A program made the position numbers and the translations under genes. A stretch of DNA of 52,500 bases from NCBI RefSeq assembly GCF_002563655.1, contig NZ_PDIY01000001.1, positions 547,501-600,000 on the forward strand, written 5' to 3'. A model generated the notes under the pieces. That model ran no database searches. It saw nothing but the letters and a program-made list of their open reading frames with translations, and had not been told where the DNA came from. Source of the stretch: Bacillus sp. es.034. GTDB taxonomy: Bacteria; Bacillota; Bacilli; Bacillales; Bacillaceae_B. Shown piece by piece: positions 17,233 through 26,193 of the stretch (its first letter is position 1; every line of letters begins with the position of its first letter).

Positions 17233-18609
17233 TTATTCAACTTCGGTTTTATATTTATTTTTTATTTCTTCTTTTAAAGATTCTATTTCGTTTTCATTCA
17301 TAGATTTTAAATCCTCTAAAATTTCATCTAGAGATGAGTCAATTAGATCTCGGACGGTGGATGCTCGTTTCTTTAATGCGTCTCTTTGTTCAAAGTTGAT
17401 CTTCCCTTGTTCACGAAGAATGGTGAGTAAGTAACTCACTCTTAAAGATTGATCCGTTTCTATAAAATTCCAATCATTTGAAAACCCAAGAATATCAAAA
17501 CTATTATCCACTCTCTGTGCATCTGCATCCCTAATTGCATCTGTCTTCCAACTTTCCCAACGTTCCAATATTTCCTGTGCTCTCTCAAACTCTTCAGTTA
17601 ACTGATCTTTATTCGTTACTGTAGAGTATATGCCATCTGAACTTTCGGCCACCTGTTTTAGTTGCTCTTGAGCCTTGGAGTCTACATTAAACCCAATCAC
17701 ATTAATGATTGGAGACACGTTAGAGCCTGCAAATTCTTTTGCCACTGCAACAGGATCACCATCGCAAGTTTCAATGCCATCACTCACTAAATAAATGAGG
17801 TTGGTGTTCGATTCTTTATCATATTCTTTAAAGGATGCAAAAGATTGTTTTAAACTTTCTGCAATTGGTGTCCAACCGCTCGGTTTAAACTGATTTATAG
17901 CATCACTAAACGAATCCTGGTTGTATTGATCAAATCCATATACCTGCTCTATACTGGAACAAGATTTTTCTTTATCCGATTCATCGCCTGTACCTTTATG
18001 ACCATATACTCTTAATGATATATTTACGTCTTTTGGCAGGTTAGAAACAAAATCATTTATCGCTTCTTTTGCTAGCTCCATCTGAGTTTGATCTCCAACT
18101 TTAGCATTCATACTTCCACTTGAATCGAGTATAATCTCAACATTATAATTCTCTTTAAATTTGAACTTAGGATTTTCCATTTCTGGACTGCCATACATAG
18201 AAAATTCCCATTTCTTAACCAAGTCATCAGGGTCAGGGAAGTCATTTGCAGCAAGAGAATACACATATTGAAAATATTTATCATATTCTTCTTTACTTGG
18301 TTTTTCAGGCAATGGAGGTAAATCTTCTATGTGCTTAATTACCTGCTTCTGTACCTCATCACCTAATACTTCCTTATTGGCAAAAACCCCTGGTCGTTGA
18401 TGAATGATATCCACTTCATTTTGAGGGATATCAGGAAGATCCTTAAAATTCTCTTCATTGACTAGTGTCTCTTGCTCATCCTTAACAGCTTCTACGTTTG
18501 AATCGTTTTTCTTATTATCTTGTTTAGCTTCATTTGTGTTTCCATTTTCACTACATCCTATTAAGAGGAAAGACATAGTCACAAAAAGGGCGATGATTGA
18601 AAGTCTCAT
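17233..18609 (-). CDS. VWA-domain lipoprotein in the Tad operon
   Basis: 458 aa. Lipobox LIGC with Cys19 as the lipid-anchored residue, so surface-exposed on the membrane. A von Willebrand A domain (about 155-340) has a complete MIDAS: D162-S-S-G-S-M, T247 (GWTPIAES) and D277 (LVSDGIE), so metal-dependent ligand binding is possible. CSSI and TCDGD may form a disulfide. C-terminal 100 residues are helical and charged (ending EEIKNKYKTEVE). B. subtilis YwmC/YwmD are similar in layout. Lies between flp and the repeat protein. A role as adhesin or assembly factor for the pilus is inferred from context. Confidence 0.85.
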   Translation of the reverse strand: MRLSIIALFVTMSFLLIGCSENGNTNEAKQDNKKNDSNVEAVKDEQETLVNEENFKDLPDIPQNEVDIIHQRPGVFANKEVLGDEVQKQVIKHIEDLPPLPEKPSKEEYDKYFQYVYSLAANDFPDPDDLVKKWEFSMYGSPEMENPKFKFKENYNVEIILDSSGSMNAKVGDQTQMELAKEAINDFVSNLPKDVNISLRVYGHKGTGDESDKEKSCSSIEQVYGFDQYNQDSFSDAINQFKPSGWTPIAESLKQSFASFKEYDKESNTNLIYLVSDGIETCDGDPVAVAKEFAGSNVSPIINVIGFNVDSKAQEQLKQVAESSDGIYSTVTNKDQLTEEFERAQEILERWESWKTDAIRDADAQRVDNSFDILGFSNDWNFIETDQSLRVSYLLTILREQGKINFEQRDALKKRASTVRDLIDSSLDEILEDLKSMNENEIESLKEEIKNKYKTEVE

Positions 18610-18652
18610 ATATTATGCTCTACCTCCTGAAGAAAAAATCTTATATGATATA

Positions 18653-18874
18653 TCAGCTCCCGCTTCCGATTTGCTCAATCATGTCTTTAATTTTTGTCAC
18701 TACTGCATTACCAATCCCCGTATCTTTTGAAAATGCCTGTGAAATAACTCCAACCAAAATAACAATGACTGCTGCAATCCCAATCCACTCCAACGTTTGA
18801 GATCCTCTTTCGTTGCGAATCATTCCATCCAATTTAATTGAGCATTTTGTGTAAAGTTCTGTTAGTTTTTTCAT
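18653..18874 (-). CDS. flp: Flp-type pilin (major pilin candidate)
   Basis: 73 aa. Leader of 24 residues ending NERG, then SQTLEWIGIAAVIVILVGVISQAF: Gly at -1 and Glu at +5 followed by one membrane helix, the Flp/type IV prepilin pattern. Mature protein about 49 residues, the usual size for Flp pilins. Strong GGAGGAAAT site before ATG 18874. Follows tadC by 17 bases. The leader is longer than in many Flp pilins. Assembly would use TadA/B/C from the same operon; a prepilin peptidase is not in the window. Confidence 0.88.
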   Translation of the reverse strand: MKKLTELYTKCSIKLDGMIRNERGSQTLEWIGIAAVIVILVGVISQAFSKDTGIGNAVVTKIKDMIEQIGSGS

Positions 18875-18891
18875 GATTAATTTCCTCCATT

Positions 18892-19833
18892 TTAAAAGTT
18901 ATTAAATAGTTTAATGATGCTGTTCTCCCCGTATATTAAATTTAGTAACATCAGCCCGGCAATCATAAGTATGGATACCGGCGCCACTACGAATGTGGTG
19001 ACGAGTGTTACTTTCGGGGAGGCTTTTGCAGCAAGTTCTTTTACTTGTTCTTCTCTGAACTGTCTCATGTCTTCAGCTTGGACTTTAAAGGTCGTGGCGA
19101 TTGGGACACCGAGCTTCAAGCCTTGCATCAATGCCTTGATGAGACTTTGGAATTCAGGATTATCGTTTCTTTGCAGTAAATTGCGATAGGCGGTTTCTCT
19201 TTGTACCCCCAGGTCGATTTCATGATTGAATCGTGAAAACTCTTCCCTGAGAGGACCGTCAAAGAACCGTATCACCTCCCTTAAAGCTTGGTCTAAGCTG
19301 ACACCTGCCTGCAGGCTGGTGCTGATGGTATCTAAAAAATCAGGTAAATCATGCCTCAATGCTTCTTGTCGCTTTTTTGCCTGATTTCTCACCAGGACGA
19401 TCGGCAGGAAATAGCCAATCACCGGATTTAGAATTAATGCATATTGAGAGAATGGTAGACCAATCACTAGGGATAGGACCCCTGAGATAAACCCGATTAA
19501 TAGTAAAACAATTTTCATTCCCTGAAATCTTTCAACGGTTAATCCGTATCTATTACCGGATTTTTGCAGCCAGTCTTTGACATCGTGATTTTCACTGAAG
19601 AAATTGATTCGTTGTCCAAGATCTGAGAATTCATCTGCATATTTGGTTAACTTTTGAACCATGCTGGTCTTGTTTTTCTTTTTTGACTTCTTTTCAAAAG
19701 CACTTACTTCCGTCATATCCGATATATGTTCTAGTAACATACGCTTTTCTTTCAAATAAACTGAATAATGACGTATCGCTATGACAAACGTAATCCAGAA
19801 AACAATGATTGATAAAATAATTATGGCATCCAT
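18892..19833 (-). CDS. tadC: Tad secretion platform protein TadC (type II secretion F family)
   Basis: 313 aa inner-membrane platform protein. N-terminal helix, two central helices (LLLIGFISGVLSLVIGLPF, PVIGYFLPIVLVRN), the T2SF domain LRHDLPDFLDTISTSLQAGVSLDQALREV ... LGVPIATTFKVQAEDMRQFREEQ, and a last helix (TFVVAPVSILMIAGLMLLNLIYG). Starts three bases after tadB. TadB and TadC form the paired membrane core acted on by the TadA ATPase. Confidence 0.9.
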   Translation of the reverse strand: MDAIIILSIIVFWITFVIAIRHYSVYLKEKRMLLEHISDMTEVSAFEKKSKKKNKTSMVQKLTKYADEFSDLGQRINFFSENHDVKDWLQKSGNRYGLTVERFQGMKIVLLLIGFISGVLSLVIGLPFSQYALILNPVIGYFLPIVLVRNQAKKRQEALRHDLPDFLDTISTSLQAGVSLDQALREVIRFFDGPLREEFSRFNHEIDLGVQRETAYRNLLQRNDNPEFQSLIKALMQGLKLGVPIATTFKVQAEDMRQFREEQVKELAAKASPKVTLVTTFVVAPVSILMIAGLMLLNLIYGENSIIKLFNNF

Positions 19834-19836
19834 AGG

Positions 19837-20769
19837 CTACACCTTTATATTCGTTATTTTTCTGATTAGGAAGAAAGAGAGTACGATTCCTGAAAGAAAG
19901 AGGACCAGGATGATCATGCCCGGTACTGTTCTCAAAGAATCGGTAAACCCTTCAATAATATTGTTCATCATCAACACGATAAAGATCGGCATGGCTGGAA
20001 CAAGGATGGAAATATACCGTTGTTCGGACGTCATCGTTTTAATGGTTTGATTCAACACTTTACGGTCTTCCAGGGTGTTGGACATAGAGTCCAGTGTTGT
20101 CGCCAAGTTTCCTCCCGTTTTCTTCTGAATGAGAATGGTCGCGATGAACAGTTGAAACTCCCTGGATTTATTTCGCTGCTGGATGGACCTTAATGCCACT
20201 TCAAGAGGTACTCCGAGTTTGAGTTCATTCGCTAGCCGCTTAAACTCTTCTCCCGCTGGAGCACTTACCTCCCGCGCCACCATTTCAATCCCTTGATTGA
20301 TTGTGAGTCCCGACCTGGCACCGTTACCGAGTAATCGGCAGATATCGGCAAGCTGACTGTTGAAACGTTCTTCATACTTATTCTTTCTTAAGTAGAATAA
20401 TAGAAAGTGGGAAGCGAGAAGAATTCCAGGAATCAGTATGAGTACTAGATTCAAGGGCAATTTAAAAATATTGAATAAAAGGACCAGAAGCACCAAGGCA
20501 CCTAATATATGAACCCCTAAATATTCAGATGGAAGGAGGGCGATATTTGAGCTTTGTAGCTTTAGCGCCAACGGCTTTGCCGTCTCAGATTGATCAAACT
20601 TATCTCCTACCACACTGATGGAGCTCTTTCGCTTTTGCTCCGGGTACCACGTACTGACCTTCTGCTTCCATTCTTTCTTCTGATTCCGATAGCCCAGAAG
20701 GAAGTATAGTCCCCAGAGCAGGAAGAGGACAGCTAAACTATAAAGAATAGATACCATCATTAGCGGCAT
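19837..20769 (-). CDS. tadB: Tad secretion platform protein TadB (type II secretion F family)
   Basis: 310 aa. N-terminal helix, helices near 95-130 (LVLLVLLFNIFKLPLNLVLILIPGILLASHFLLFYL), T2SF domain FNSQLADICRLLGNGARSGLTINQGIEMVAREV ... LGVPLEVALRSIQQRNKSREFQLFIATILIQKKTGGNLATTLDSMSNTLEDR, and C-terminal helices. ATG 20769 has AAGGAGGG nine bases upstream and overlaps the end of tadA by 32 bases, so translation is probably coupled. Confidence 0.92.
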   Translation of the reverse strand: MPLMMVSILYSLAVLFLLWGLYFLLGYRNQKKEWKQKVSTWYPEQKRKSSISVVGDKFDQSETAKPLALKLQSSNIALLPSEYLGVHILGALVLLVLLFNIFKLPLNLVLILIPGILLASHFLLFYLRKNKYEERFNSQLADICRLLGNGARSGLTINQGIEMVAREVSAPAGEEFKRLANELKLGVPLEVALRSIQQRNKSREFQLFIATILIQKKTGGNLATTLDSMSNTLEDRKVLNQTIKTMTSEQRYISILVPAMPIFIVLMMNNIIEGFTDSLRTVPGMIILVLFLSGIVLSFFLIRKITNIKV

Positions 20770-22123
20770 GGGTTACTCCCTCCTTCGGCTCAAACAGGCT
20801 GTCATCAATTTCAACACCATGGATCTTCAGACGGTTCAAGCATCTCGGGCGAATACCTGTCGGGACAAATTCTCCTACGACTTCACCATTTTTACCGATT
20901 CCGGTTCTTTCAAATATGAAAATATCCTGTACTTCGATTTTGTTATGATCATTTACATATACTTCTGAGATATTCATGATTTTCCTTGATCCATCAGATA
21001 ATCTTTCCGCTTGCACAATGAAATCGAGTGCTCCTACAATGTATTCCCGGATGATATGGGTTGGGAGATCCATCCCGGCCATTACGACCATTCCTTCTAC
21101 ACGGCTGATCGCATCTGAAGGGGAGTTAGCGTGGACGGTCGTAATCGATCCTTCATGACCAGTATTCATCGCTTGTAACATATCGAATGCTTCTGAACCC
21201 CTGACTTCCCCTACAATGATTCGGTCGGGACGCATACGGAGGGCATTCTTCACTAACTGCCGGATCGTGACCTCTCCTGAACCCTCAACGTTTGAAGGTC
21301 TTGCTTCCATACCGACCACACTGGATCGGTTCAAGCGTAACTCAGCCGAATCCTCTATTGTTATCACGCGTTCCTTTAAAGGAATGGACTTGGCCATGGC
21401 GTTTAATAGGGTTGTCTTCCCGCTCCCGGTTCCTCCGGAGACAAGGATGTTCATTTTTGCTTGGACAATTGCCTCAAGAAAGAATGCCATCTCATTCGTA
21501 AAGGTGTTGTAATTCATGAGGTCTTCCATTTCAAATGGCGTTTTCTTGAATTTCCGGATAGAAATAAGAGTCCCATTCAAACTAATCGGTGGAATGACGG
21601 CATTTACACGGCTTCCATCCGGTAAACGGGCATCCACCATTGGAGAGCTTTCATCAATCCGTCTTCCGAGTGGAGCAACTACTCGGTCAATGATGTGTCG
21701 TACATGCTCTTCGTCTTTAAATGTGATATTCGACTTCTGTAGTTGACCATTTTTTTCTATAAATACCTCTGATGGTCCGTTCACCAGGATTTCGGTGATG
21801 GTTTCGTCCTTTAGCAATGCTTCCAGTGGACCGAATCCTACACTTTCATCGATCAAGCGGGAGAGCATCGATTCTTTTTCATGACTTGGAATAACAACCT
21901 TTTCTTCCGCCATGAATTGATTAATGAGCCTTTCAATCGACAGCCTTCTCTCAGCATCTCGTAAACTCGTCAATTCATCTAAATTGGTTTCAGTCAATAA
22001 TCTTGCTTTATAGTGTTCAATCAGCTCATCTATATAAGGATTGGATGAGCTTGATGGTACATTCTCTTCATATTCATACTTCATATCCACTTTTCTTTCG
22101 GGGTTTCGTTGAAAGAGTGACAT
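20738..22123 (-). CDS. tadA: Tad pilus assembly ATPase TadA (CpaF)
   Basis: 461 aa hexameric secretion ATPase of the type II/IV family. N-terminal helical domain, then FGPLEALLKDETITEILVNGPSEVF, Walker A SGGTGSGKTTLL (229-240), Asp box ERVITIEDSAELRL, Walker B RMRPDRIIVGEVRGSEAFDMLQAMNTGHEGSITTVHANS with the His box. These are the CpaF-family marks. GGGAGGTGG precedes ATG 22123. Drives pilin polymerisation with TadB and TadC. Confidence 0.95.
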   Translation of the reverse strand: MSLFQRNPERKVDMKYEYEENVPSSSSNPYIDELIEHYKARLLTETNLDELTSLRDAERRLSIERLINQFMAEEKVVIPSHEKESMLSRLIDESVGFGPLEALLKDETITEILVNGPSEVFIEKNGQLQKSNITFKDEEHVRHIIDRVVAPLGRRIDESSPMVDARLPDGSRVNAVIPPISLNGTLISIRKFKKTPFEMEDLMNYNTFTNEMAFFLEAIVQAKMNILVSGGTGSGKTTLLNAMAKSIPLKERVITIEDSAELRLNRSSVVGMEARPSNVEGSGEVTIRQLVKNALRMRPDRIIVGEVRGSEAFDMLQAMNTGHEGSITTVHANSPSDAISRVEGMVVMAGMDLPTHIIREYIVGALDFIVQAERLSDGSRKIMNISEVYVNDHNKIEVQDIFIFERTGIGKNGEVVGEFVPTGIRPRCLNRLKIHGVEIDDSLFEPKEGVTHAANDGIYSL

Positions 22124-22149
22124 TGTTCCACCTCCCTCTGTTCAAATGT

Positions 22150-23298
22150 TTATTTCAACATAGAAGTAACCCACTTCTGAATATCTTTAGCAGGTGCTAC
22201 TAATTTCTTCTCTTTGATCTCTTTTCGTAATGGGTGACCCTGATTAATGGCGGCCTGGACTCCTTTAATATCACGTCTGATTTCAGCAGAAACTGGAAGG
22301 TCCACAAATCGCTCCAAATCCTTTTTTGTCAGCTCATTTTCCCTACCTGCAAGATTCACTATCAGCTCCAGGTTCTCCAATGTTTGAGGTCCGAGTCGCT
22401 TTAAAAGATCCTCTACATGTTTCAGAACTCGAATCGATGGAGTATCCAGGGTCATGACGTAATAAATTCGATCTGCTTCTTCTAGTGCTGTATAGGTTTT
22501 TACATCAAGACTTGAAGGAAGGTCTATGATGATAAAGTCGTAACATCGTTTGCAGGCTCTCAATAACCTGATAACAAATTCTTCATCTATCTTTTCTGCC
22601 ATTTCTGCATCCCTGGGGCTGACTAACACTTCTAGTTTAGAAAATGGCTCACTTTCAGAAATATTCTTAATGTGATGTTCATTCAATTCATTGATAACCG
22701 GCTGCAAATCAATCAGCGATCGATTGCTTTCGATTCCCAGGTAGGTTTCAGAACCGCCGTACTGCAAATTAAAGTCGATGTGAATAACCTGTGCAGTCGA
22801 TTCAAGCTTTAAGGTTTGAGCAAATGCGGTGCTTAAGAGTGTTTTGCCTACTCCACCCTTCCCGCTGTAAAACGAAAAGATCTGTCCCTTTCCCCGCTTA
22901 TACGTCCCTGAAGAAACAGCCGTTTCGGATCGTGATTGGTACTGTTGTAAAATATGGCTGACCCGTTCTCCGAGTGATTTCTCTTCGTCAGGTAAGATGA
23001 TGAAATCCTCAGCGCCTGCTCTTGTCATTTCTCTAAGTAGTTCAAAATCCTGTTCCGTATGTACAAATAGAGCCGAGGCGTTGGGGAAATCCCGATAGAG
23101 TTCTTTGATCATAGATCCCGCTGTACTGTTTTCTCCTGTATAAAAGATCACTACACCAGGCTCATACTTTCTTAATTCTGTGGCCCAGGAATTTTCAGGG
23201 ATCTGAATCACTTCATAAGTGGTATTCAAGCCTTCTATTAAATGTTGACTTAACTCATTTTCTTCTCCGATGAGGAAGATCTGATATTCCTTACTCAT
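22150..23298 (-). CDS. tadZ: Tad locus ATPase TadZ/CpaE
   Basis: 382 aa. N-terminal receiver-like domain (about 1-115: IFLIGEENELSQ, AGAEDFIILP) without a clear phosphorylation pocket, then a MinD/ParA-type ATPase with deviant Walker A YSGKGGVGKTLLS (about 143-155), HIDFNLQYGG, and FIIIDLPSSLDV. This is the TadZ/CpaE layout; relatives localise the secretion machine to a pole or site in the cell. AACGGAGGG precedes ATG 23298. Confidence 0.92.
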   Translation of the reverse strand: MSKEYQIFLIGEENELSQHLIEGLNTTYEVIQIPENSWATELRKYEPGVVIFYTGENSTAGSMIKELYRDFPNASALFVHTEQDFELLREMTRAGAEDFIILPDEEKSLGERVSHILQQYQSRSETAVSSGTYKRGKGQIFSFYSGKGGVGKTLLSTAFAQTLKLESTAQVIHIDFNLQYGGSETYLGIESNRSLIDLQPVINELNEHHIKNISESEPFSKLEVLVSPRDAEMAEKIDEEFVIRLLRACKRCYDFIIIDLPSSLDVKTYTALEEADRIYYVMTLDTPSIRVLKHVEDLLKRLGPQTLENLELIVNLAGRENELTKKDLERFVDLPVSAEIRRDIKGVQAAINQGHPLRKEIKEKKLVAPAKDIQKWVTSMLK

Positions 23299-23326
23299 AA
23301 GGTCCCTCCGTTATCTATATCACTCA

Positions 23327-24097
23327 CTATTGTTGTTTAGGTTTCTCTTCAGGCTTTGAAGGTTTTTGTTCTTCTTTTGGTTTCTCTTCTTTTTTAGGCT
23401 CTTCTGCTGGTTTCTTTTGTTCTGCCTGCTTCGCTTCAGCAGGAGGATTTTCCTTTTCTGTTTCTTCAGCATTTTCACTTGCTTCTTGCTTACCGACATT
23501 TGCTTTGATGACCCTTAAGCTGTCTGCGTAATTCTGCATATGAATCAGTTCAGGTGCTTTGTCGATAGATACTTCCAATTGAACACCTTTGAATTTATTA
23601 TCCTTCTTTGCCGTCCTTGCAACCTTCACGTCCTTCATGAATACACTCGTCTCTTCTTTCCCATTAAAACGATGAGAGACAATGATATCCACCCGATCCA
23701 GTGCTTCCAACGGTTCATCAAAGAAAACCCGCTCATTTTGCATCAGTGTAATCAGTCGATTATTTTCATCCACAACGGAGGAAGCTTGCTTCAGGATATT
23801 CTTTGTGATGACATCCCCTTCAGATAAGGGAACGACAGAGACTTTATTGACGAGTTCATCTACATTTGTAATATGGTAACTTTTTAGAAATTTTTTGGGG
23901 ATTTCATCTGTCATCACATTCTCTGGCGTAATGAGGGAGCGTGATGAAATCTCTTTGCTCGCTACATAGATCTTGACGCTTGTTCCCAAGTTTGTATTCA
24001 ATGCTTGTACTTTCTTAAGAACAAGGAATCCCGCTGTAACTGCTAGTAATACGGATAATACTATAAAAATAATCGCTTTTCTCTTTGATTCAAGCAT
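23327..24097 (-). CDS. cpaB: Pilus assembly protein CpaB/RcpC with SAF domain
   Basis: 256 aa. One N-terminal membrane helix (9-27), then an SAF domain (VKIYVASKEISSRSLITPENVMTDEIPKKFL ... LSEGDVITKNIL) and an RcpC-type part (DRVDIIVSHR). The last 50 residues are low-complexity Pro/Glu/Lys/Gln (PPAEAKQAEQKKPAEEPKKE...). First gene of the operon, with a GGAAGG site before ATG 24097. In Gram-negative Tad systems CpaB works with the secretin; here there is no outer membrane, so the charged tail may contact peptidoglycan or teichoic acids (inference). Confidence 0.88.
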   Translation of the reverse strand: MLESKRKAIIFIVLSVLLAVTAGFLVLKKVQALNTNLGTSVKIYVASKEISSRSLITPENVMTDEIPKKFLKSYHITNVDELVNKVSVVPLSEGDVITKNILKQASSVVDENNRLITLMQNERVFFDEPLEALDRVDIIVSHRFNGKEETSVFMKDVKVARTAKKDNKFKGVQLEVSIDKAPELIHMQNYADSLRVIKANVGKQEASENAEETEKENPPAEAKQAEQKKPAEEPKKEEKPKEEQKPSKPEEKPKQQ

Positions 24098-24379
24098 CCT
24101 TTGCTTTCCTTCCTTTCACTCGACAGACGGTCATATGTTTTCGGTACCATCCAAAACTGATGTCTTTGTTTTCTATCTGGTTTGCCAGTTTAAGAAAATA
24201 CGTCCCTCCACTTCTAGTTGTATCTACGAACCTAAAGACAAAACAATGTCACATTTCCCTCAAAATGATTCGTTAGTATGAGATTTGAAGAAAATGGAAT
24301 TAATTCTATCCTTATTTACCACGAATTTCATGTTTAAAAACTTTTAAATGTAAAATCCTGATACTTTTTTTCTATATAA

Positions 24380-24408
24380 TAATTATCACTGGTAACCGAG
24401 AACGTCAA
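24380..24408 (-). promoter_or_regulatory. Predicted promoter of the Tad operon
   Basis: Minus strand TTGACG, 17-base spacer, TAATTA, with TG just upstream of the -10 box. It is the best match in the leader but implies a 280-base untranslated region. Confidence 0.4.
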
Positions 24409-24683
24409 TCCGACAAAGTCTATGTCGAATTTTGTCTGTTATTATTGGACTATTTTATAAATTTTTCCAGAGGTGGAAATAGGTACTTTGTATAGCTACT
24501 AAAGATTCACTCCAGATTTTTCAACAGGTGTTTTAAAATTTATAGTGGATATTATTAGGTGTTTTATTACAAGTATTAAAATTGGTAGGTAATTGGAATC
24601 ATTTGTGAAGGAAGTGTGAATGAATATAGGAAACTTTATGTTGAGCGAATTTTCCAAATATAGATAATAACATCCATAAAATT

Positions 24684-24711
24684 GAAAAAGCCACCCGATC
24701 ACGCCGGATGG
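24684..24711 (-). terminator. alaX terminator
   Basis: GCCATCCGGC...GGGTGGC stem followed by TTTTTC on the minus strand, directly after the gene. Confidence 0.8.
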
Positions 24712-24725
24712 CTCATTCTTCTTCT

Positions 24726-25913
24726 TTATAGTTCGTTCACCAGTATTTCTAGCAATTCTTCCTTACTCATAACAACCTCTCCCCCACCTTGAACAAACGA
24801 CTCTTTCCCGCCGCCTTTTCCATTGATGAGTGGGAATACCTTTTGTGCGACTTCTCTTAAGTTAATAGTCGGGAGCGATCCCTTCGCCGCTACGAGCTGA
24901 AGCTTTTGATCATTTTGGACGACCAGCACCACAATAGCCTCTTCTCTCTTGGATATGATGTGCTGTGCAATCTTCTGGAGTTCCTGGATTGGCCTGTCAT
25001 TGTAAGTTCTTTGGATAAGCATATAGCCATCTTTTTGGACTCCAGGTAGCCCTTCAGCTTCATACGACAACAGCACCTCTTTCAATCCTTCCAGTGCTTT
25101 CTCCTGTTCTTTCTGTTTGGCGATCAGCTGCTCTGCCGTCGACACCATGTTTTCTTCCGGGGCCTGCAGGACACTTGTGAGCTCTTTCAGGATTCCGTGC
25201 TTACGGTGTAGTTGATAAAGGACCCGCTCCCCACACACAAACTGCAACCGGATATAGCCTTTGTGCTTTTCCCAATCTAGGATCTTGATGGCCCCGACTT
25301 CACTTGTGGACCTTGGATGGGTTCCCCCGCACCCGTTATAGTCGAAGTCAGGGATGATGACGAGACGGATTTCGTCGGTCACGGTTGGCTGCTTCCGTAG
25401 AGGATAGTCAGAGAGTTCTGTTTGCGTCACCCACTTCGTCTCAATGGGTCTCGCTTCCCTTATAATCCGGTTGGCGAGTTCTTCTGCTTTCAGTGCATCT
25501 GATTCGCTAATATCACGTACATTTAAGTCGATGGTCAAGAACTCTTTCCCGAGGTGAAAGCTGATCGTCTCATATTGCAGCGCTTCTGCAAATGCCGCAG
25601 ACAGGATATGCTGACCGGCATGCTGCTGCATATGATCGAATCGGCGTTCCCAATCGATTTGCCCTGCGACAACTCCTGAAATATCCTCAAACGGTTCTTC
25701 TATGTAATGACGGATTTCTCCGTTCACCTCTTCAACATTGATAATCCGCTTATCCTTCAACTTTCCCGTATCATGGGGCTGGCCGCCACCTGTCGGATAG
25801 AAAGCCGTCTCTTCTAATACGACGTACCAGCCCGACTCACCCAGCTTCTGCTCCTGAATGGATGTGTGAAAGATTTTTATATAAGCGTCTTGATAGTATT
25901 GTTTGACTGTCAT
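24726..25913 (-). CDS. alaX: Alanyl-tRNA editing protein AlaX, long type
   Basis: 395 aa. Free-standing homologue of the editing part of alanyl-tRNA synthetase; hydrolyses Ser-tRNA(Ala) or Gly-tRNA(Ala). Marks: AFYPTGGGQPHDTGKL, zinc residues in QQHAGQHILSAAF (HxxxH) and CGGTHPRSTSEVGAI (CxxxH), and a C-terminal DHHA1-type domain with INGKGGGKESFVQGGGE. GAGGG site before ATG 25913. The GGG motif and zinc ligands are complete, so activity is likely. A 50-residue gene lies just upstream on the same strand. Confidence 0.92.
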   Translation of the reverse strand: MTVKQYYQDAYIKIFHTSIQEQKLGESGWYVVLEETAFYPTGGGQPHDTGKLKDKRIINVEEVNGEIRHYIEEPFEDISGVVAGQIDWERRFDHMQQHAGQHILSAAFAEALQYETISFHLGKEFLTIDLNVRDISESDALKAEELANRIIREARPIETKWVTQTELSDYPLRKQPTVTDEIRLVIIPDFDYNGCGGTHPRSTSEVGAIKILDWEKHKGYIRLQFVCGERVLYQLHRKHGILKELTSVLQAPEENMVSTAEQLIAKQKEQEKALEGLKEVLLSYEAEGLPGVQKDGYMLIQRTYNDRPIQELQKIAQHIISKREEAIVVLVVQNDQKLQLVAAKGSLPTINLREVAQKVFPLINGKGGGKESFVQGGGEVVMSKEELLEILVNEL

Positions 25914-25977
25914 CGGTAACCCTCTTTCTGAACTGTTCTACACATACTTTATCATAAGAGGGATGGGTGGAACCACG

Positions 25978-26130
25978 TCAGTCACTTGGCTTCTTATCGA
26001 TCGATATCGGCACTGTCCCGACTTGTTCCCATGGAATTTCCCATCGTCTTTCAAATTCTTCTTTTGCCCGCTCGTCCCCTTCAATGACCCGTTCTACCAG
26101 ATTCCTGAGATCCATCGTTGTATAGTCCAT
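25978..26130 (-). CDS. Small acidic protein, 50 aa, upstream of alaX
   Basis: Short frame MDYTTMDLRNLVERV...EIPWEQVGTVPISIDKKPSD. CAGGTGATAAC precedes the ATG at 26130, a good ribosome site. Composition is coding-like (rich in Glu, Arg, Asp; two Trp), mostly one helix followed by an extended tail. 64 bases before alaX on the same strand. No family recognised. Confidence 0.6.
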   Translation of the reverse strand: MDYTTMDLRNLVERVIEGDERAKEEFERRWEIPWEQVGTVPISIDKKPSD

Positions 26131-26193
26131 GTTATCACCTGCTTTAGTTTAGTTAGAAAGTAGAAGTCATTTGGAGCATTCGATTCAATACGA

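Larger units (their letters stand above)
24098..24725. other. A/T-rich leader region of the Tad operon
   Basis: About 630 bases with no convincing gene. Holds the likely Tad promoter (24380-24408), roughly 300 bases of untranslated leader before cpaB, and the terminator of the alanyl-tRNA editing gene. Short frames in it have no ribosome site or family resemblance. The motif GACAAAGTC/GTCGAATTTTGTC recurs around 24411-24440. Confidence 0.4.

Noticed and set aside
24499..24702. 67-residue frame in the Tad leader, minus strand
   Set aside because: Starts without a ribosome site, covers the alaX terminator, and its composition is that of A/T-rich spacer.
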